A stretch of DNA of 64,000 nucleotides from Micromonospora sp. DSM 45708 (GCF_039566955.1 NZ_CP154796.1:3720001-3784000); one strand, 5' to 3'. Positions 36,020 through 45,473 are shown, numbered from the stretch's first letter. Notes: generated from the letters alone by a model not told the origin. A program made the numbers and translations.

Positions 36020-36047
36020 GCCGGCCCCGCCCTCGGGCGGGGCCGGC
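36020..36047. terminator. Perfect GC hairpin after the PhoX-like gene
   Basis: Two 13-nt arms (36020-36032 and 36035-36047) are exactly complementary around a 2-nt centre, so the folded stem is about 12 bp with a 4-nt loop. It lies 10 nt after the stop of the minus-strand PhoX-like gene. There is no T-run; U-less hairpins are common terminators in actinobacteria. Confidence 0.6.
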
Positions 36048-36057
36048 GTGTGAGAGG

Positions 36058-37419
36058 TCAGGCGCGGAACGGCCCGGTGATTGCGAAGGTGGTGCCCGGG
36101 TTGTAGCAGTTGACGTACAGGGTCCGCCCGTCGGCGGAGAAACACACACCGGCGAACTCGCCGTACGCGGGCGCCGAATCCGTGCCGATGTTCTGCCGGT
36201 TGCGCGCGAACAGGTAGGGCTCGCCCGCCATCGTCGCGCCCATCAGGTAGTTCTCGCCGCCGCCGTCCTGACAGAGCATGAGGCCGCCGAACGGCGTGAC
36301 GCAGATGTTGTCCGGCGTCTCGAACAACTGGTCCTCGCTGCCCTCACCCCGGAAGACCACCATCAGGGTGAGACGCCGGCGGCGTGGGTCGTAACGCCAG
36401 ACCTGACCGTGGTGGCCCGCGGCGGAGCCGTTCTCCCGGATGGCGTACGAGGAGACGAAGTAGGCCCCGCCGTCCCTGCCCCACCACGCGCCCTCCAGCT
36501 TCTGCGCGTGGGTGACCCCCGCGGGGCCGTAGTCCTGGAAGCGGACCGGAGTGCTGGCCGCCCGAGGATCCGGCACGTCGATCCAGGTGATGTCGTCGAA
36601 GGCGGCGCCGGGGTCCTGGACCACCGACAGATCCGGTACGCCCGGCACGCGCATCACCTGGAGAGTCCCGCCGGCACGAAGACTGCCGTGTCCGCCCAGT
36701 GGACGGTGCGGCAGGAAGCGGTAGAAGCACCCGAACTTCTCCCCCGCGGCGTCCTCGGTCTCGTAGACCACGCCCGTGGTGGGATCGACGCAGACCGCCT
36801 CGTGCGCGAATCGTCCCATCGCGGTCAGCGGGGTGGGTCGGTCGTTGTGCACGTTGTGGAAGGGGTCGACCTCGAAGATCCAGCCGTGGTCGGTCTCGTA
36901 TCCCTGTTCCCCGCGGCGGCCCTCGGTCTCCTCACAGGACAGCCAGGTCTGCCACGGGGTCGCGCCACCGGCGCAGTTCACGGCCGTCCCACCCAGGCTG
37001 ACGTGCTCGTCGACGCTGCCGTTGGGCCGCAGGGCGATGGTGGTGGTCCCGCCGATCGCCGCCGGGTCGAAGGTCAGTGCCGCCGGCGCCCGCACCGGCG
37101 ACTCCGCGTCCTGGCGGTTCTCGTGGTTGCGCACCAGCCGGCTCTCCCCGCGCCGTCCCTGGAACGCGTACATGCCGTCGAAGTTGCCCGGCACGGTCCC
37201 GCCCCGCATCGGGTCGCCCTGTCGGGAGAGGATCCGGTAGCGGAACCCGCGGGGCAGATCGAGCAGCCCCGCGGGGTCGGGCAGAAGGTCGCCGTACCCT
37301 CGGCCGTGGTGGGCCAGGGCGGGCGCGCCGCTGAAGAGCGCGCCGATGGTGCCGGACAGCGCTACTCCCAGTGCTCCCGCGCCGCTGGTGGCCAGGAAGC
37401 GTCGTCGATCGAGGCTCAA
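36058..37419 (-). CDS. PhoX/DUF839-like protein with Tat signal
   Basis: 453 residues. The start DRRRFLATSGAGALG is a twin-arginine signal, so the protein is exported folded, probably as a metal-dependent phosphatase or a beta-propeller of the PhoX family (Ca/Fe cofactor). Internal stretches such as YAFQGRRGESRLVRNHEN, LSCEETEGRRGEQG and ICVTPFGGLMLCQDGGGENY match that family. Start is TTG at 37419 with AAGGAG six nt before. It may dephosphorylate a product secreted as an inactive phosphate, the way some aminoglycoside pathways finish outside the cell (inference). Confidence 0.83.
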   Translation of the reverse strand: MSLDRRRFLATSGAGALGVALSGTIGALFSGAPALAHHGRGYGDLLPDPAGLLDLPRGFRYRILSRQGDPMRGGTVPGNFDGMYAFQGRRGESRLVRNHENRQDAESPVRAPAALTFDPAAIGGTTTIALRPNGSVDEHVSLGGTAVNCAGGATPWQTWLSCEETEGRRGEQGYETDHGWIFEVDPFHNVHNDRPTPLTAMGRFAHEAVCVDPTTGVVYETEDAAGEKFGCFYRFLPHRPLGGHGSLRAGGTLQVMRVPGVPDLSVVQDPGAAFDDITWIDVPDPRAASTPVRFQDYGPAGVTHAQKLEGAWWGRDGGAYFVSSYAIRENGSAAGHHGQVWRYDPRRRRLTLMVVFRGEGSEDQLFETPDNICVTPFGGLMLCQDGGGENYLMGATMAGEPYLFARNRQNIGTDSAPAYGEFAGVCFSADGRTLYVNCYNPGTTFAITGPFRA

Positions 37420-37464
37420 GACTTTCTCCTTGCTGGACGGAGATGGACGGTTCCGCGGGCTGAC

Positions 37465-38322
37465 CTACGCGACCCGCTCGGGCTGCCCGGGTACGGCCGG
37501 CCGCCAACCCACGAGGTCGGCGTAGGCCTGGTACAGCAACTGGTGATGGCGGGAGCGGCTGCCCCGGCTCCACGGTTTGAAGCGGCCACCGAAGTGCCAG
37601 ATCCGGGGGATCGGGCCGGAGAAGGAGTCCAGCAGGGGCGGCCAGACGATGAAGTTCCACTCCCGCCCCAGCGTCACGAAGTCCCCGCGCAGCACCGCGT
37701 TCAGGGTCTGCTGGTCGGGCAGGTCGAGGTGCGAGTGGCGGCCGGCGTACGCCAACGCGTGCCGGGTGAGGTCGGTCGCGAGCCACCTGTCCACGTCGAT
37801 CAGCAGCAGGCCGGAGTTGAGGTACGGGGTGTCGGGCGACAGCCCCCGCTCCGCCCAGTCGAGGACCCCCTCGGCGTCGGAGACCGTGGGGATGCCCCAG
37901 TCGGGCACGCCGGCGACCGCCCGCCCGGCCAGGTCGAGACGGAGCAACGGCGTGATGTCGGCGACGACGAGGAGGTCGGCGTCGAGATAGAGCAGACGCT
38001 CGTAGCGGTCGGCCAGCAGCACGGGCAGGTGGAGGTAACCGAAGATCACCGTGCTGAACTGACGGGAGTGACCCTCGCTGGAGACGGGGAGATCGGCGAG
38101 GCGCGTGACGTCGAAGTGCTCGACCGTCAGCGGGTGAGGCGCCGCGGCGGCCCGCAGCCGGTCGGCATTCTCCGCCGAAATTCCCAGATCGAGTACGACG
38201 ACATCGACCGCCGTGCCGGTCGCCAGATTTTCCACCAGGGACCGCACCGTCACCACCGCCGGCAACGCGTAATTGTCGTCCACCGCGAGTACCACCGCGA
38301 TCGGCCGCCGGTCTGGACTCAT
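37465..38322 (-). CDS. GT8-family glycosyltransferase (first of three)
   Basis: 285 residues, a GT-A fold retaining enzyme. VVLAVDDNYALP opens the nucleotide-sugar domain, the DxD metal motif is YLDADLLVVAD (about residue 110), YLNSGLLLIDVDRW (about 168) and DQQTLN (about 205) follow, and HFGGRFKPW near the end carries the third metal ligand. GT8 members include galactosyl/glucosyl transferases and glycogenin/galactinol synthases, the latter using inositol as acceptor. Related genes are at 58203 and 58906. Lies 45 nt upstream of the PhoX-like gene on the same strand. Confidence 0.9.
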   Translation of the reverse strand: MSPDRRPIAVVLAVDDNYALPAVVTVRSLVENLATGTAVDVVVLDLGISAENADRLRAAAAPHPLTVEHFDVTRLADLPVSSEGHSRQFSTVIFGYLHLPVLLADRYERLLYLDADLLVVADITPLLRLDLAGRAVAGVPDWGIPTVSDAEGVLDWAERGLSPDTPYLNSGLLLIDVDRWLATDLTRHALAYAGRHSHLDLPDQQTLNAVLRGDFVTLGREWNFIVWPPLLDSFSGPIPRIWHFGGRFKPWSRGSRSRHHQLLYQAYADLVGWRPAVPGQPERVA

Positions 38323-38761
38323 GCGGCGAACTCCTCTCCTCGGACCTGATCAATAGGCGCGCTGCGGCACCGCCGCTGACGTGGGCCGCTGGCCGGGGAC
38401 ACGCCAGCCGGTAAGTCGTCGGAATGGTGGATCCGACGCGATGCCCGGTACCGCGATCTGGAAAGTCGTGGCCACCGGGCGAGAATCGCGAAACTCGACC
38501 AGAAGCGTCTGGTGGGGCGGGAACGATTCCGGAGAGACGACAGTCCCATAGCCGCATTGCCATCGCAACCCGCAACCGGCGCGGTCGGCCGTGAGCGGCG
38601 GGCGTCCCCGCCCGCCGAGTGGTTCTAGTTTCACCGCGACCGGGGTCGGGGCCCGGAGCCACCGCCCGAACTGGACGGTCGGCGCGCCCCGGGCATCGAT
38701 AGGCTCAAGCGGCCGGCGCCCCCGCCGGCTCCGTGTCAGGACCTTTCGGAAGGGGCTGCCG
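38323..38761. other. Intergenic region with hairpins and a doubtful ORF
   Basis: 439 nt between divergent genes. It holds two GC hairpins (38596-38617 with 8-bp arms; 38712-38729 with GCCGGCG/CGCCGGC arms, 32 nt before the kinase start) and a 94-codon minus-strand ORF listed separately. No promoter stands out. Confidence 0.45.
38350..38634 (-). CDS. Doubtful 94-residue ORF or gene relic
   Basis: Minus-strand frame from a GTG at 38634 to a stop at 38350, open further upstream to 38964. Third-position G+C is visibly lower than in neighbours. The stretch FPPHQTLLVEFRDSRPVAT resembles the terminal beta motif of the large glycosyltransferases (for example [16 protein letters not shown]), so it could be a leftover of such a C-terminal domain. 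No ribosome site and a hairpin inside the ORF argue against a working gene. Confidence 0.25.
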   Translation of the reverse strand: MKLEPLGGRGRPPLTADRAGCGLRWQCGYGTVVSPESFPPHQTLLVEFRDSRPVATTFQIAVPGIASDPPFRRLTGWRVPGQRPTSAAVPQRAY

Positions 38762-39436
38762 ATGCGACTACATCCCGGCGAGACGGAGGCAGTGGGCTGG
38801 CGGACGATGAGCGTCCTCGACGCCGTCCAGCACCTGCGCGACGCCTCACCCGACGTGACCGGGCGTCCTCGGGTGATCGCGATCGACGGGCGGGGCGGCG
38901 CCGGCAAGACGACCCTGGCCGAGCGGTTGCGCGACGCGGTGCCGAACTCCGCCGTCGTGCACACCGACGACGTCGCCTGGCACCACGCCTACTTCGACTG
39001 GGGCGCCGTGCTCATCGAGAACATCCTGCGCCCCCTGCACCGCGGCGAGGCGGTGGACTTCCGCCCACGGCCCTGGACCGACCGCGGCCGGCCCGGATCG
39101 ATCACCGTCCCGGCCGGCACCGACTTCGTCTACGTCGAGGGGACCGGCGTCATCCGCGAGGAGCTCGCTCCGTGGCTCGACGCCTCGGTGTACCTCCAGG
39201 GCGACCGCTACGTGCAGGAGCGCCTGCTGGTCGCCCGCGACGGCGACTCCCCCGAGCAGACGGAACACGTGGCGAAGTGGCTACGCGAGGAACTCCCGTT
39301 CCTGCTGCGGGAACAGCCCTGGGCCCGGGCCACGATGGTGGTCGCCGGCCCGCCGCGGCTCGACCGCGACCGGGAGACCGAGCTGGTCGTCGCCCCGCCG
39401 GCGCGGGACCCGGCCCCACTCACTGATCCCCGCTGA
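38762..39436 (+). CDS. Uridine-kinase-like P-loop kinase
   Basis: 224 residues. Walker A is GRGGAGKTTLAERL (about residue 42) and HTDDVAWHHAYFDWG follows, as in uridine kinase-like proteins of actinobacteria; YVEGTGVIREELAPWLDAS carries the second conserved strand. The ATG at 38762 follows GGAAGGGGC; an internal ATG (MSVLDAVQ) would shorten it by 16. Substrate unknown; it may phosphorylate a nucleoside or a small sugar-like metabolite. It overlaps the 3' end of the convergent MocA-family gene by 17 nt. Confidence 0.8.
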   Translation: MRLHPGETEAVGWRTMSVLDAVQHLRDASPDVTGRPRVIAIDGRGGAGKTTLAERLRDAVPNSAVVHTDDVAWHHAYFDWGAVLIENILRPLHRGEAVDFRPRPWTDRGRPGSITVPAGTDFVYVEGTGVIREELAPWLDASVYLQGDRYVQERLLVARDGDSPEQTEHVAKWLREELPFLLREQPWARATMVVAGPPRLDRDRETELVVAPPARDPAPLTDPR

Positions 39437-40487
39437 CATCGGCGAGCGTGACCCAGTCGCCGGACCGAACCGATCGGGCCAGGGCAACCATCCCCCGCAC
39501 GCACGCCAGCCCGTCCTCGACGTCGGCGCCGCGCAGTGCCGACCCCCCGGTGGCCGCCGAGACGAGGTCGTCGACCTGGAGCCGGAAGACGTCGGCGTCC
39601 GCGCCGAGCGGCTGCCGGAACAACGCGTCCCGGGTGGAGAACGCCTGGACCTCGGCGGCCCGCCGGTACCACGGGTGGAAGATCCTGCCGAGCACGCTGC
39701 CCTCGGCCCCGTAGACCTGGAAGCCCTCCCACCAGTCCATCCGGACCGCGACGGTGAGGTCCAGATGGCCGAGGCACCCGTTGGCGAAGGCGACCTCGAC
39801 GAACCAGCAGTGTGAGCCGGCCCTGGTGGAGAGACGGGCGCGCACGGCGTCGATCGGACCGCCCAGATAGCGCGCGGTGTCGAACAGGTGCGAGCCGTGC
39901 GCCAGCACGAGGTAGCGCTGCCGGTCGCCCTTCGGGTCCCCGGGCGGGCGAACGGCGGCCGGGCTCGACTCGATGACCGGCTGGAGGGTGTCGGTCATCC
40001 GGTACCGGTAGGCGGAGTCGGCGTACCAGTGCTTCAGCGCGATGACCTCACCGATCTCGTCCTGGATGAAATCCCGCGCGAAGGCGACACCGGGGTCGTA
40101 CCGCTTCTCGTGGCCGACCAGGACGATCCGGTCGTTGCGGCGGGCGGCCTCGGCCATGGCCTGCGCGTCCTCCACGGTCGTCGCCATGGGTTTCTCCACG
40201 ATCACGTGCTTGCCGGCCTCCAGCGCCCGGATCGAGAGCGCGGCGTGGAACTCGTCCGCGACGGCGACGATGACGGCGTCCACCCTGTCGTCGGCCAGCA
40301 TCGCGTCGTAATCGGCGAAGGTGGTGACCGGCCGGTGGATGTCCGCCACCCGGCGCAGCAGATCCTCGGCCGCGTCGCAGATGGCGTAGAGCACGGCGGA
40401 CCTGGATTTCCGCACCCCCTCGAGATGGGCGGTCTGGGCGACGAGACCGGCGCCGACGACGCCGATGTGGAATTTCTGATCAGGCAT
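39420..40487 (-). CDS. Gfo/Idh/MocA-family oxidoreductase
   Basis: 355 residues. N-terminal Rossmann motif IGVVGAGLVAQTAH, then the EKPMATTVEDAQAMA motif (about residue 98) with the catalytic Lys, and a C-terminal alpha/beta domain. Members oxidise or reduce sugars and inositols at secondary alcohols with NAD(P). Start ATG at 40487 follows GGGAG; the open frame reaches 40631 but without a ribosome site. Divergent from the GT4 gene with a 235-nt gap. In this cluster it is a candidate cyclitol or sugar dehydrogenase preceding transamination. Confidence 0.9.
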   Translation of the reverse strand: MPDQKFHIGVVGAGLVAQTAHLEGVRKSRSAVLYAICDAAEDLLRRVADIHRPVTTFADYDAMLADDRVDAVIVAVADEFHAALSIRALEAGKHVIVEKPMATTVEDAQAMAEAARRNDRIVLVGHEKRYDPGVAFARDFIQDEIGEVIALKHWYADSAYRYRMTDTLQPVIESSPAAVRPPGDPKGDRQRYLVLAHGSHLFDTARYLGGPIDAVRARLSTRAGSHCWFVEVAFANGCLGHLDLTVAVRMDWWEGFQVYGAEGSVLGRIFHPWYRRAAEVQAFSTRDALFRQPLGADADVFRLQVDDLVSAATGGSALRGADVEDGLACVRGMVALARSVRSGDWVTLADVSGDQ

Positions 40488-40722
40488 GGGCGACTCTCCC
40501 GGCTGACGGTGGATGCGATTCGCGGTATACATCGGAGACATTGCGGCGGCTCGGGCCGCGGGTCTCGACCGCTTTCGTCGAAGGCTACAGCGGACCGGTC
40601 GACACGACATACCGGCCGAGGCAGAATGCAATCCGGCGGCGAGCTCCCGCCAATCGGCCCGGCAGTCGATTTATCTCCCTGCGTCCACGCCATCCGGTCT
40701 TCACCGGGAAGGGGCACGGCAA

Positions 40723-41889
40723 ATGAACAAAAAATTGAGGGTGTGTTATGTCTCCGCAGCGATGCCGCCGGTGACGGGCGGTGGTGAGGTAAGTGTCCAG
40801 AATCTGCTCTACGGAATGGTCGGCCTGGGCGTGCAGGCGCATCTCGTCTGCGGTAACGAGACGACGGACGCCATCGCGTCGGCCGTTCGCGCCTCCGGCG
40901 GGACGGTCTTCGTGCCGGACAACTCCTACGACGGTCACCGGCTGGTCTGGGAGCATCAGATGTTCCGCATCGGGCAGCAGTTGCACACGTTCCTCGCGGA
41001 CCACCCGGTGGACGTCGTCCATGTCTTCTCGCACGGCACCGCGCTGATGGCCTCCATGGCGCTGGCCGACGACCGGTTCGACGCGAAGCTGGTGACGTCG
41101 TTCTTCGAGATGTCGGCGTTGGAGACGCCGGCGGGCGCCGCCCGGGGCAGGTTCGTCCACGGGCTGAGCACCATCGACTGCTTCATGCCCACCAGCCGGC
41201 ACTACGAGGGGGTGGTCCGCCGACTGTCCCCGGGTGGTCGCGTCCGCCCGGTCCGGCAGGGCATCGACGTGGCGCGGTTCGCGTCCGGCGACCGGGATCG
41301 GGGACGGACCGCGCTGGCGGCCACGCCGGGCATCCCCCTGCTCATCTGCCCGAGCCGGTTCGCGCGGTACAAGGGCCAGATGGAGCTGCTCGAAGGCGTG
41401 CGCCGCTGCCGCGACGAGGGCTTCGATCTCGAGTTGCGGCTGCTCGGTTCCGCCAACTGCGGTACGCCCGGCTACATCCAGGAGATGACCGCCTTCGTCG
41501 ACGAGCACGGCCTCCAGGACCGCGTGAAGCTGATCTTCGACACGCCGTACCACGAGATGCCGGACATCTACGCGGCGGCCGACGTCGTCGTCCAGCCCAG
41601 CTGGCGTGAGGGCCTGGGACTGTCCGCCCTGGAGGCGCTGGCATCCGGCACCTGCCTGGTCGCCACCGACGTGTCCGGCTTCGACGAGTTCTGTGTGCAT
41701 GACGAGAACGCCCTGCTGTGGACCGCGAAGGACCCGGGGTCGCTCACCCGGCAGCTCACCCGGGCGCTGACCGACCCGGCGCTCGTCGAGCGGCTGCGAG
41801 CCGGCGGGGCGAAGACGGCACAGCAGTACGACTCCGCGGTGGGCATGCCGGACCATCTGGCGGCCTACCAGGAGGTGCTGAGTCGCTGA
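40723..41889 (+). CDS. GT4-family glycosyltransferase
   Basis: 388 residues. GT-B fold with N-terminal CYVSAAMPPVTGGGEVSVQ, donor-site CPSRFARYKGQMELL (about residue 205) and PSWREGLGLSALEALASG (about 288, Glu-x7-Glu). The ATG at 40723 follows GGGAAGGGG. The KGQMEL motif echoes HKGQ-EL of the large paralogues, although the protein lacks their extension. Donor and acceptor are unknown. It probably belongs to the cluster because it stands between the MocA-family gene and the exporter genes. Confidence 0.9.
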   Translation: MNKKLRVCYVSAAMPPVTGGGEVSVQNLLYGMVGLGVQAHLVCGNETTDAIASAVRASGGTVFVPDNSYDGHRLVWEHQMFRIGQQLHTFLADHPVDVVHVFSHGTALMASMALADDRFDAKLVTSFFEMSALETPAGAARGRFVHGLSTIDCFMPTSRHYEGVVRRLSPGGRVRPVRQGIDVARFASGDRDRGRTALAATPGIPLLICPSRFARYKGQMELLEGVRRCRDEGFDLELRLLGSANCGTPGYIQEMTAFVDEHGLQDRVKLIFDTPYHEMPDIYAAADVVVQPSWREGLGLSALEALASGTCLVATDVSGFDEFCVHDENALLWTAKDPGSLTRQLTRALTDPALVERLRAGGAKTAQQYDSAVGMPDHLAAYQEVLSR

Positions 41890-41961
41890 CAGGTCCCGCC
41901 TCCGGACGAGTCGGTCAACCGTGCCGGTGCGCTCCGGCGAGCAGCCATCGGCCGCGAGAGG

Positions 41962-43719
41962 TCACCGGCCCGGCTCCGACCGCGTGGGCCGGGCCGGCGG
42001 CACCCGGCCGGCGCGGACGAAGATCCGCCGGGCCACCGCCGAGGTGTGGCGCACCTCGTGCCAGGGTCCCAGCGCCTCCACGGTGCCGTGGCTCAGGGCC
42101 AGCACCAGGTCGGCGCGGTCCAGGATCCACCGCTGGTGGGTGACCGCGATGCAGGTGGTGTCGGGGCGGCCCAACATCCGGTGCCACACCTCCCGCTCGG
42201 TGCGACCGTCGAGCGAGCTCGACGGGTCGTCCACGACGTGGACGTCCGCCCCCTGGGCGATCATGCGCGCCAGGCCGACCCGCTGGACCTGACCGCCGGA
42301 CAGGCCGGTCTCGGGGCCCACGACGGTGTCGACCCCCGCGGTCATGCCCGCCACGTCGCGGTCCAGCGCGCTCGCCCACACCGCACCGTCCAGCCGCTCC
42401 GGGAGATCTGCCGCACCGGCGAGGATGTTCTCCCGCACCGAGTCGGAGACCAGGCCGGGCCGTTGCGGCGTGTACGCGAAGTTCGGCAGTTGAAGCACGT
42501 CCTCCTCCTCGCCGTTGACCAGCACCCGGCCGCCCTGCCGCGGCAGGTGCCCGAGCATCGCGCGTAACAGCGTCGTCTTGCCCGCACCGACCGTTCCGAT
42601 GATCACCAGGAGCTGACCGCGCCGCAGCGTGAAGCTGACGTCCCGGATTCCGTGGCCGCTCTCCGCGTGGATGTGGGTGAGGTGCTCGACGCGAAGGTCC
42701 CGGAAGCCGCCGGTCGCGGCCACGTCGGCGGCCGGGACCGCGGCCTCACCGGCCGAGGCGTACCCGTCCACCGTTCCCGGCACGACGGCGTCCAGCCGGG
42801 TCGCCGACACCTCCGACATCCGGTACGCGGCCAGGTGACCACCGAACATCGCGACGAAGGCCACCACCGAGTGCAGGTAGGCCATGAACAACGCCAGGTC
42901 GGCGGCGGTGACGACCGCGCCGACCCGGCCCGCGCCGATGAACAGCAACAACCCGACGCCGATCGCGCTGATGTTCGCCAGCGTCGAGCCCAGCAGCACC
43001 TCGAAGTACATCCGCGACCTCGTGGTCGCACGGCGCCGCCGCTCGCACGACTCGCGTAGCTGCCCCAGCACCGCCTCGCGGGTTCCGGCCAGCTGGATCG
43101 CGACCGCTCCGCTGGTCACGTCGCTGATCTGCTGGCTGACCTCACCGGCCGCGTTCCGCTCCGCCTGGTACGCGGCGCCGGCCCGGGACCTCGACAGCCA
43201 CACCACGCCGCCGCACACCGCGACCGGCACGACGACCGCGAGGCTCAGCCGCCAGTCGAGCGCCACCATCAACGACAGCGCCACCATCCCCATCACCATG
43301 GTGCCGGCGGCCTGGAGGGCGGACACCGCCTGGACGGACACCCGGAGGGTGTCCGCGCTCAGCCGGTTCACCACGTCGCCGAGCGGCCGGCTCAGCGGGG
43401 TGGCGGCCGGCTCACGCAGCGCGGCGCGGAAGGCGCTGCGCGTCAGGCCCTCGATGATCAGTGCCTTGCACTGCCCGTCCGCCGCGGTCGCGGCGACCAC
43501 GACCGCGATGCGGATCAGGGAGATGCCGAGGATGCCCAGCACGAGCCCCCAGGTGGCCGCGGTCAGCGTGATCCCCACCTGATAGCGGGCGAAGATCGCC
43601 TTGACCAGCAGCGGCGGCGCCAACGGAATCACCATGCGGCCGAGTTGCAGGACCAGATCGAGGCCGAACGACCTCGGATGCAGGCGGAACGCCGTGAACA
43701 GGAGCCGCAGGACGGCCAT
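41962..43719 (-). CDS. ABC exporter half-transporter, degenerate ATP site
   Basis: 585 residues: six membrane segments (residues 1-310) then a nucleotide-binding domain. Walker A is GTVGAGKTTLL and the signature is the canonical LSGGQVQRVGLAR, but after Walker B (DVHVVDD) the catalytic Glu is Asp. That is the mark of the non-hydrolysing site of heterodimeric exporters; the partner encoded just upstream has Glu but a weak signature. One TTA codon in the Walker A region (minus strand, 42565-42567). Starts on the stop codon of the partner (1-nt overlap). Likely exports the cluster's product or a peptide. Confidence 0.9.
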   Translation of the reverse strand: MAVLRLLFTAFRLHPRSFGLDLVLQLGRMVIPLAPPLLVKAIFARYQVGITLTAATWGLVLGILGISLIRIAVVVAATAADGQCKALIIEGLTRSAFRAALREPAATPLSRPLGDVVNRLSADTLRVSVQAVSALQAAGTMVMGMVALSLMVALDWRLSLAVVVPVAVCGGVVWLSRSRAGAAYQAERNAAGEVSQQISDVTSGAVAIQLAGTREAVLGQLRESCERRRRATTRSRMYFEVLLGSTLANISAIGVGLLLFIGAGRVGAVVTAADLALFMAYLHSVVAFVAMFGGHLAAYRMSEVSATRLDAVVPGTVDGYASAGEAAVPAADVAATGGFRDLRVEHLTHIHAESGHGIRDVSFTLRRGQLLVIIGTVGAGKTTLLRAMLGHLPRQGGRVLVNGEEEDVLQLPNFAYTPQRPGLVSDSVRENILAGAADLPERLDGAVWASALDRDVAGMTAGVDTVVGPETGLSGGQVQRVGLARMIAQGADVHVVDDPSSSLDGRTEREVWHRMLGRPDTTCIAVTHQRWILDRADLVLALSHGTVEALGPWHEVRHTSAVARRIFVRAGRVPPARPTRSEPGR

Positions 43720-45473
43720 CAGACGGTGCCCTTCATCAGCAACGACACGAACGGGACGGGCACGTCGTCCCGGGGCCCCTGCCAGGTCACCGCTCCGGCC
43801 TCCAGGACGACCACCTGGTCGACGAGGTCCAGCGCCTGACCACGGTGGGTGACGAGCACCGTCGTACGGCCGGCCATCAACCGGGCCATGGCGTCGTGCA
43901 CCACCCGCTCGGTGGCCGGGTCCAGATGCGAGGTCACCTCGTCCATCACCAGGACGCGCGGGTCACGTACCAGGACCCGCGCCATGGACAGCAGGTGTCG
44001 CTGGCCGATGGACAGGCTCGACCCGTCGCCCGTGATGACGGTGTCCAGCCCGGCCGGCAAGTCGGCCAGCCAGCTCGACAACCCCACCGCCCGGAGCGCG
44101 TCCGCGATCGCCCCGTCCTCGACGGCCGCGTCGAAGACCGCGACGTTGTCGCGCAGGCTGGCGTGGAACAGGTAGGTCTCCTGGGTGACCACGCCCACCT
44201 CGGCGCGGACCGCCCGGACCGGCAGGTCGGTGGTCGCGACACCGCCGATGGTCACGGTCCCCTGATCAGGGTCGTACGCCCGCCAGATCAGCCCGGATGC
44301 CGTGCTCTTGCCGCTTCCGCTGCGGCCGATCAGCGCCAGCGCCCCACCCGCGGGCACCCGGAAGCTCACCTCCCGCAGCACCACCCTGACGCCGTCGTAG
44401 CTGAGGCTGACATCGCGGAACTCCACGTCGGAGCCGGGTACGGCGCGCTGCGGGCCGGGCGTCTCCGCCACCGGCAGCGCGAGCAGGTCGGCGATGCGGT
44501 CCAGACTGCCCGAGGCGGTGGCCAGGTCGGAGAGCCGCTGGCTGACCCGGTAGAGCGCGTTGCTCAGCACGCCGATGTACTGATAGGCGAGGAACACCGT
44601 GCCGAGCGCGACGCCGTTGCCGGTCAGCAGGAACCCGCCGAGGGCCAGGACCGCCGCGGACGCGATCGCCACACCGAGTTCCAGGCCGCTGGAGGAGACC
44701 CGCAGTCCCGCCCCGGCCCGCGCCATCGCCCGGCGCAGACCGGTCAGCGGCTCGGACAGTCGGTCGAGCGTGTAGTTCTCGGCGGATGCCGCCCGGATGT
44801 CCTCCCGGCGGGAGAGCCGCTCGAACAGGAAGCCGGACAGCCGCGAGCGGGCCCGACGTTCGGCCCGCAGCCACGGCCGCGCGACACCCTGCGCGCGTAC
44901 CACGAGGACGAAGGCGATCGCCCCGCTGACCGCGAGCGCGCCGCCCAGGCGCCAGTCGCTGATCACCGCCACCGTCACCACGCCGACGGTGAGCAGCGAG
45001 GCGGCGAGCACGTCGAAGATGAACGAGGACAGGTACTGCTCCAGCGTCGTGGTGTCGCCGTCGATGCGTTCCAGCAGGTCACCGCTGGGTACCCGAGTCA
45101 GGAACGCGTGGTCCAGTTGCAGGACGTGATCCACCAGGTCGATCCGCAGGTCGTTGGTGGAGTGCTGCGCCAGTCCCACGGCCAGCCGCCCGGAGATCAG
45201 CGTGACGGCCAGATTCGCCACCGCGATGATCAGGTAGCCGACGGCGATGCGGAGGAGCTCCGGCGTGGACGCCCCGGCCGCGGCCTGGTTGATGAAATGG
45301 GCGGCGATGAGCGGATTCACCGTCACCATCGCGATGTCGGTGAGCACCAGGAGCGCCAGGACCGACCCCCGGCGGCGATAGGGCCCCAGGTAGTGGGCGA
45401 TCAGCGCGCCCGGCCCGCGGGCCCGGTCCACTCCCGGGACCGCCGCCGTTCCGTCCGTACCGCCACCACTCAC
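43719..45473 (-). CDS. ABC exporter half-transporter, catalytic site intact
   Basis: 584 residues: N-terminal membrane domain (about residues 25-310) then a nucleotide-binding domain with Walker A GRSGSGKSTASG, the unusual signature LSIGQRHLLSMAR and Walker B VLVMDEVTSHLD with the catalytic Glu. Its Walker A/B combine with the LSGGQ of the next gene to form the consensus site. GTG start at 45473 overlaps the stop of a 46-residue ORF by 4 nt. No peptidase domain, so if it carries a peptide it does not cleave it. Confidence 0.9.
   Translation of the reverse strand: MSGGGTDGTAAVPGVDRARGPGALIAHYLGPYRRRGSVLALLVLTDIAMVTVNPLIAAHFINQAAAGASTPELLRIAVGYLIIAVANLAVTLISGRLAVGLAQHSTNDLRIDLVDHVLQLDHAFLTRVPSGDLLERIDGDTTTLEQYLSSFIFDVLAASLLTVGVVTVAVISDWRLGGALAVSGAIAFVLVVRAQGVARPWLRAERRARSRLSGFLFERLSRREDIRAASAENYTLDRLSEPLTGLRRAMARAGAGLRVSSSGLELGVAIASAAVLALGGFLLTGNGVALGTVFLAYQYIGVLSNALYRVSQRLSDLATASGSLDRIADLLALPVAETPGPQRAVPGSDVEFRDVSLSYDGVRVVLREVSFRVPAGGALALIGRSGSGKSTASGLIWRAYDPDQGTVTIGGVATTDLPVRAVRAEVGVVTQETYLFHASLRDNVAVFDAAVEDGAIADALRAVGLSSWLADLPAGLDTVITGDGSSLSIGQRHLLSMARVLVRDPRVLVMDEVTSHLDPATERVVHDAMARLMAGRTTVLVTHRGQALDLVDQVVVLEAGAVTWQGPRDDVPVPFVSLLMKGTV

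Noticed and set aside
40488..40631. Upstream extension of the Gfo/Idh/MocA protein
   Set aside because: No ribosome site, atypical residues; the Rossmann start lies just after the ATG at 40487, which has GGGAG.
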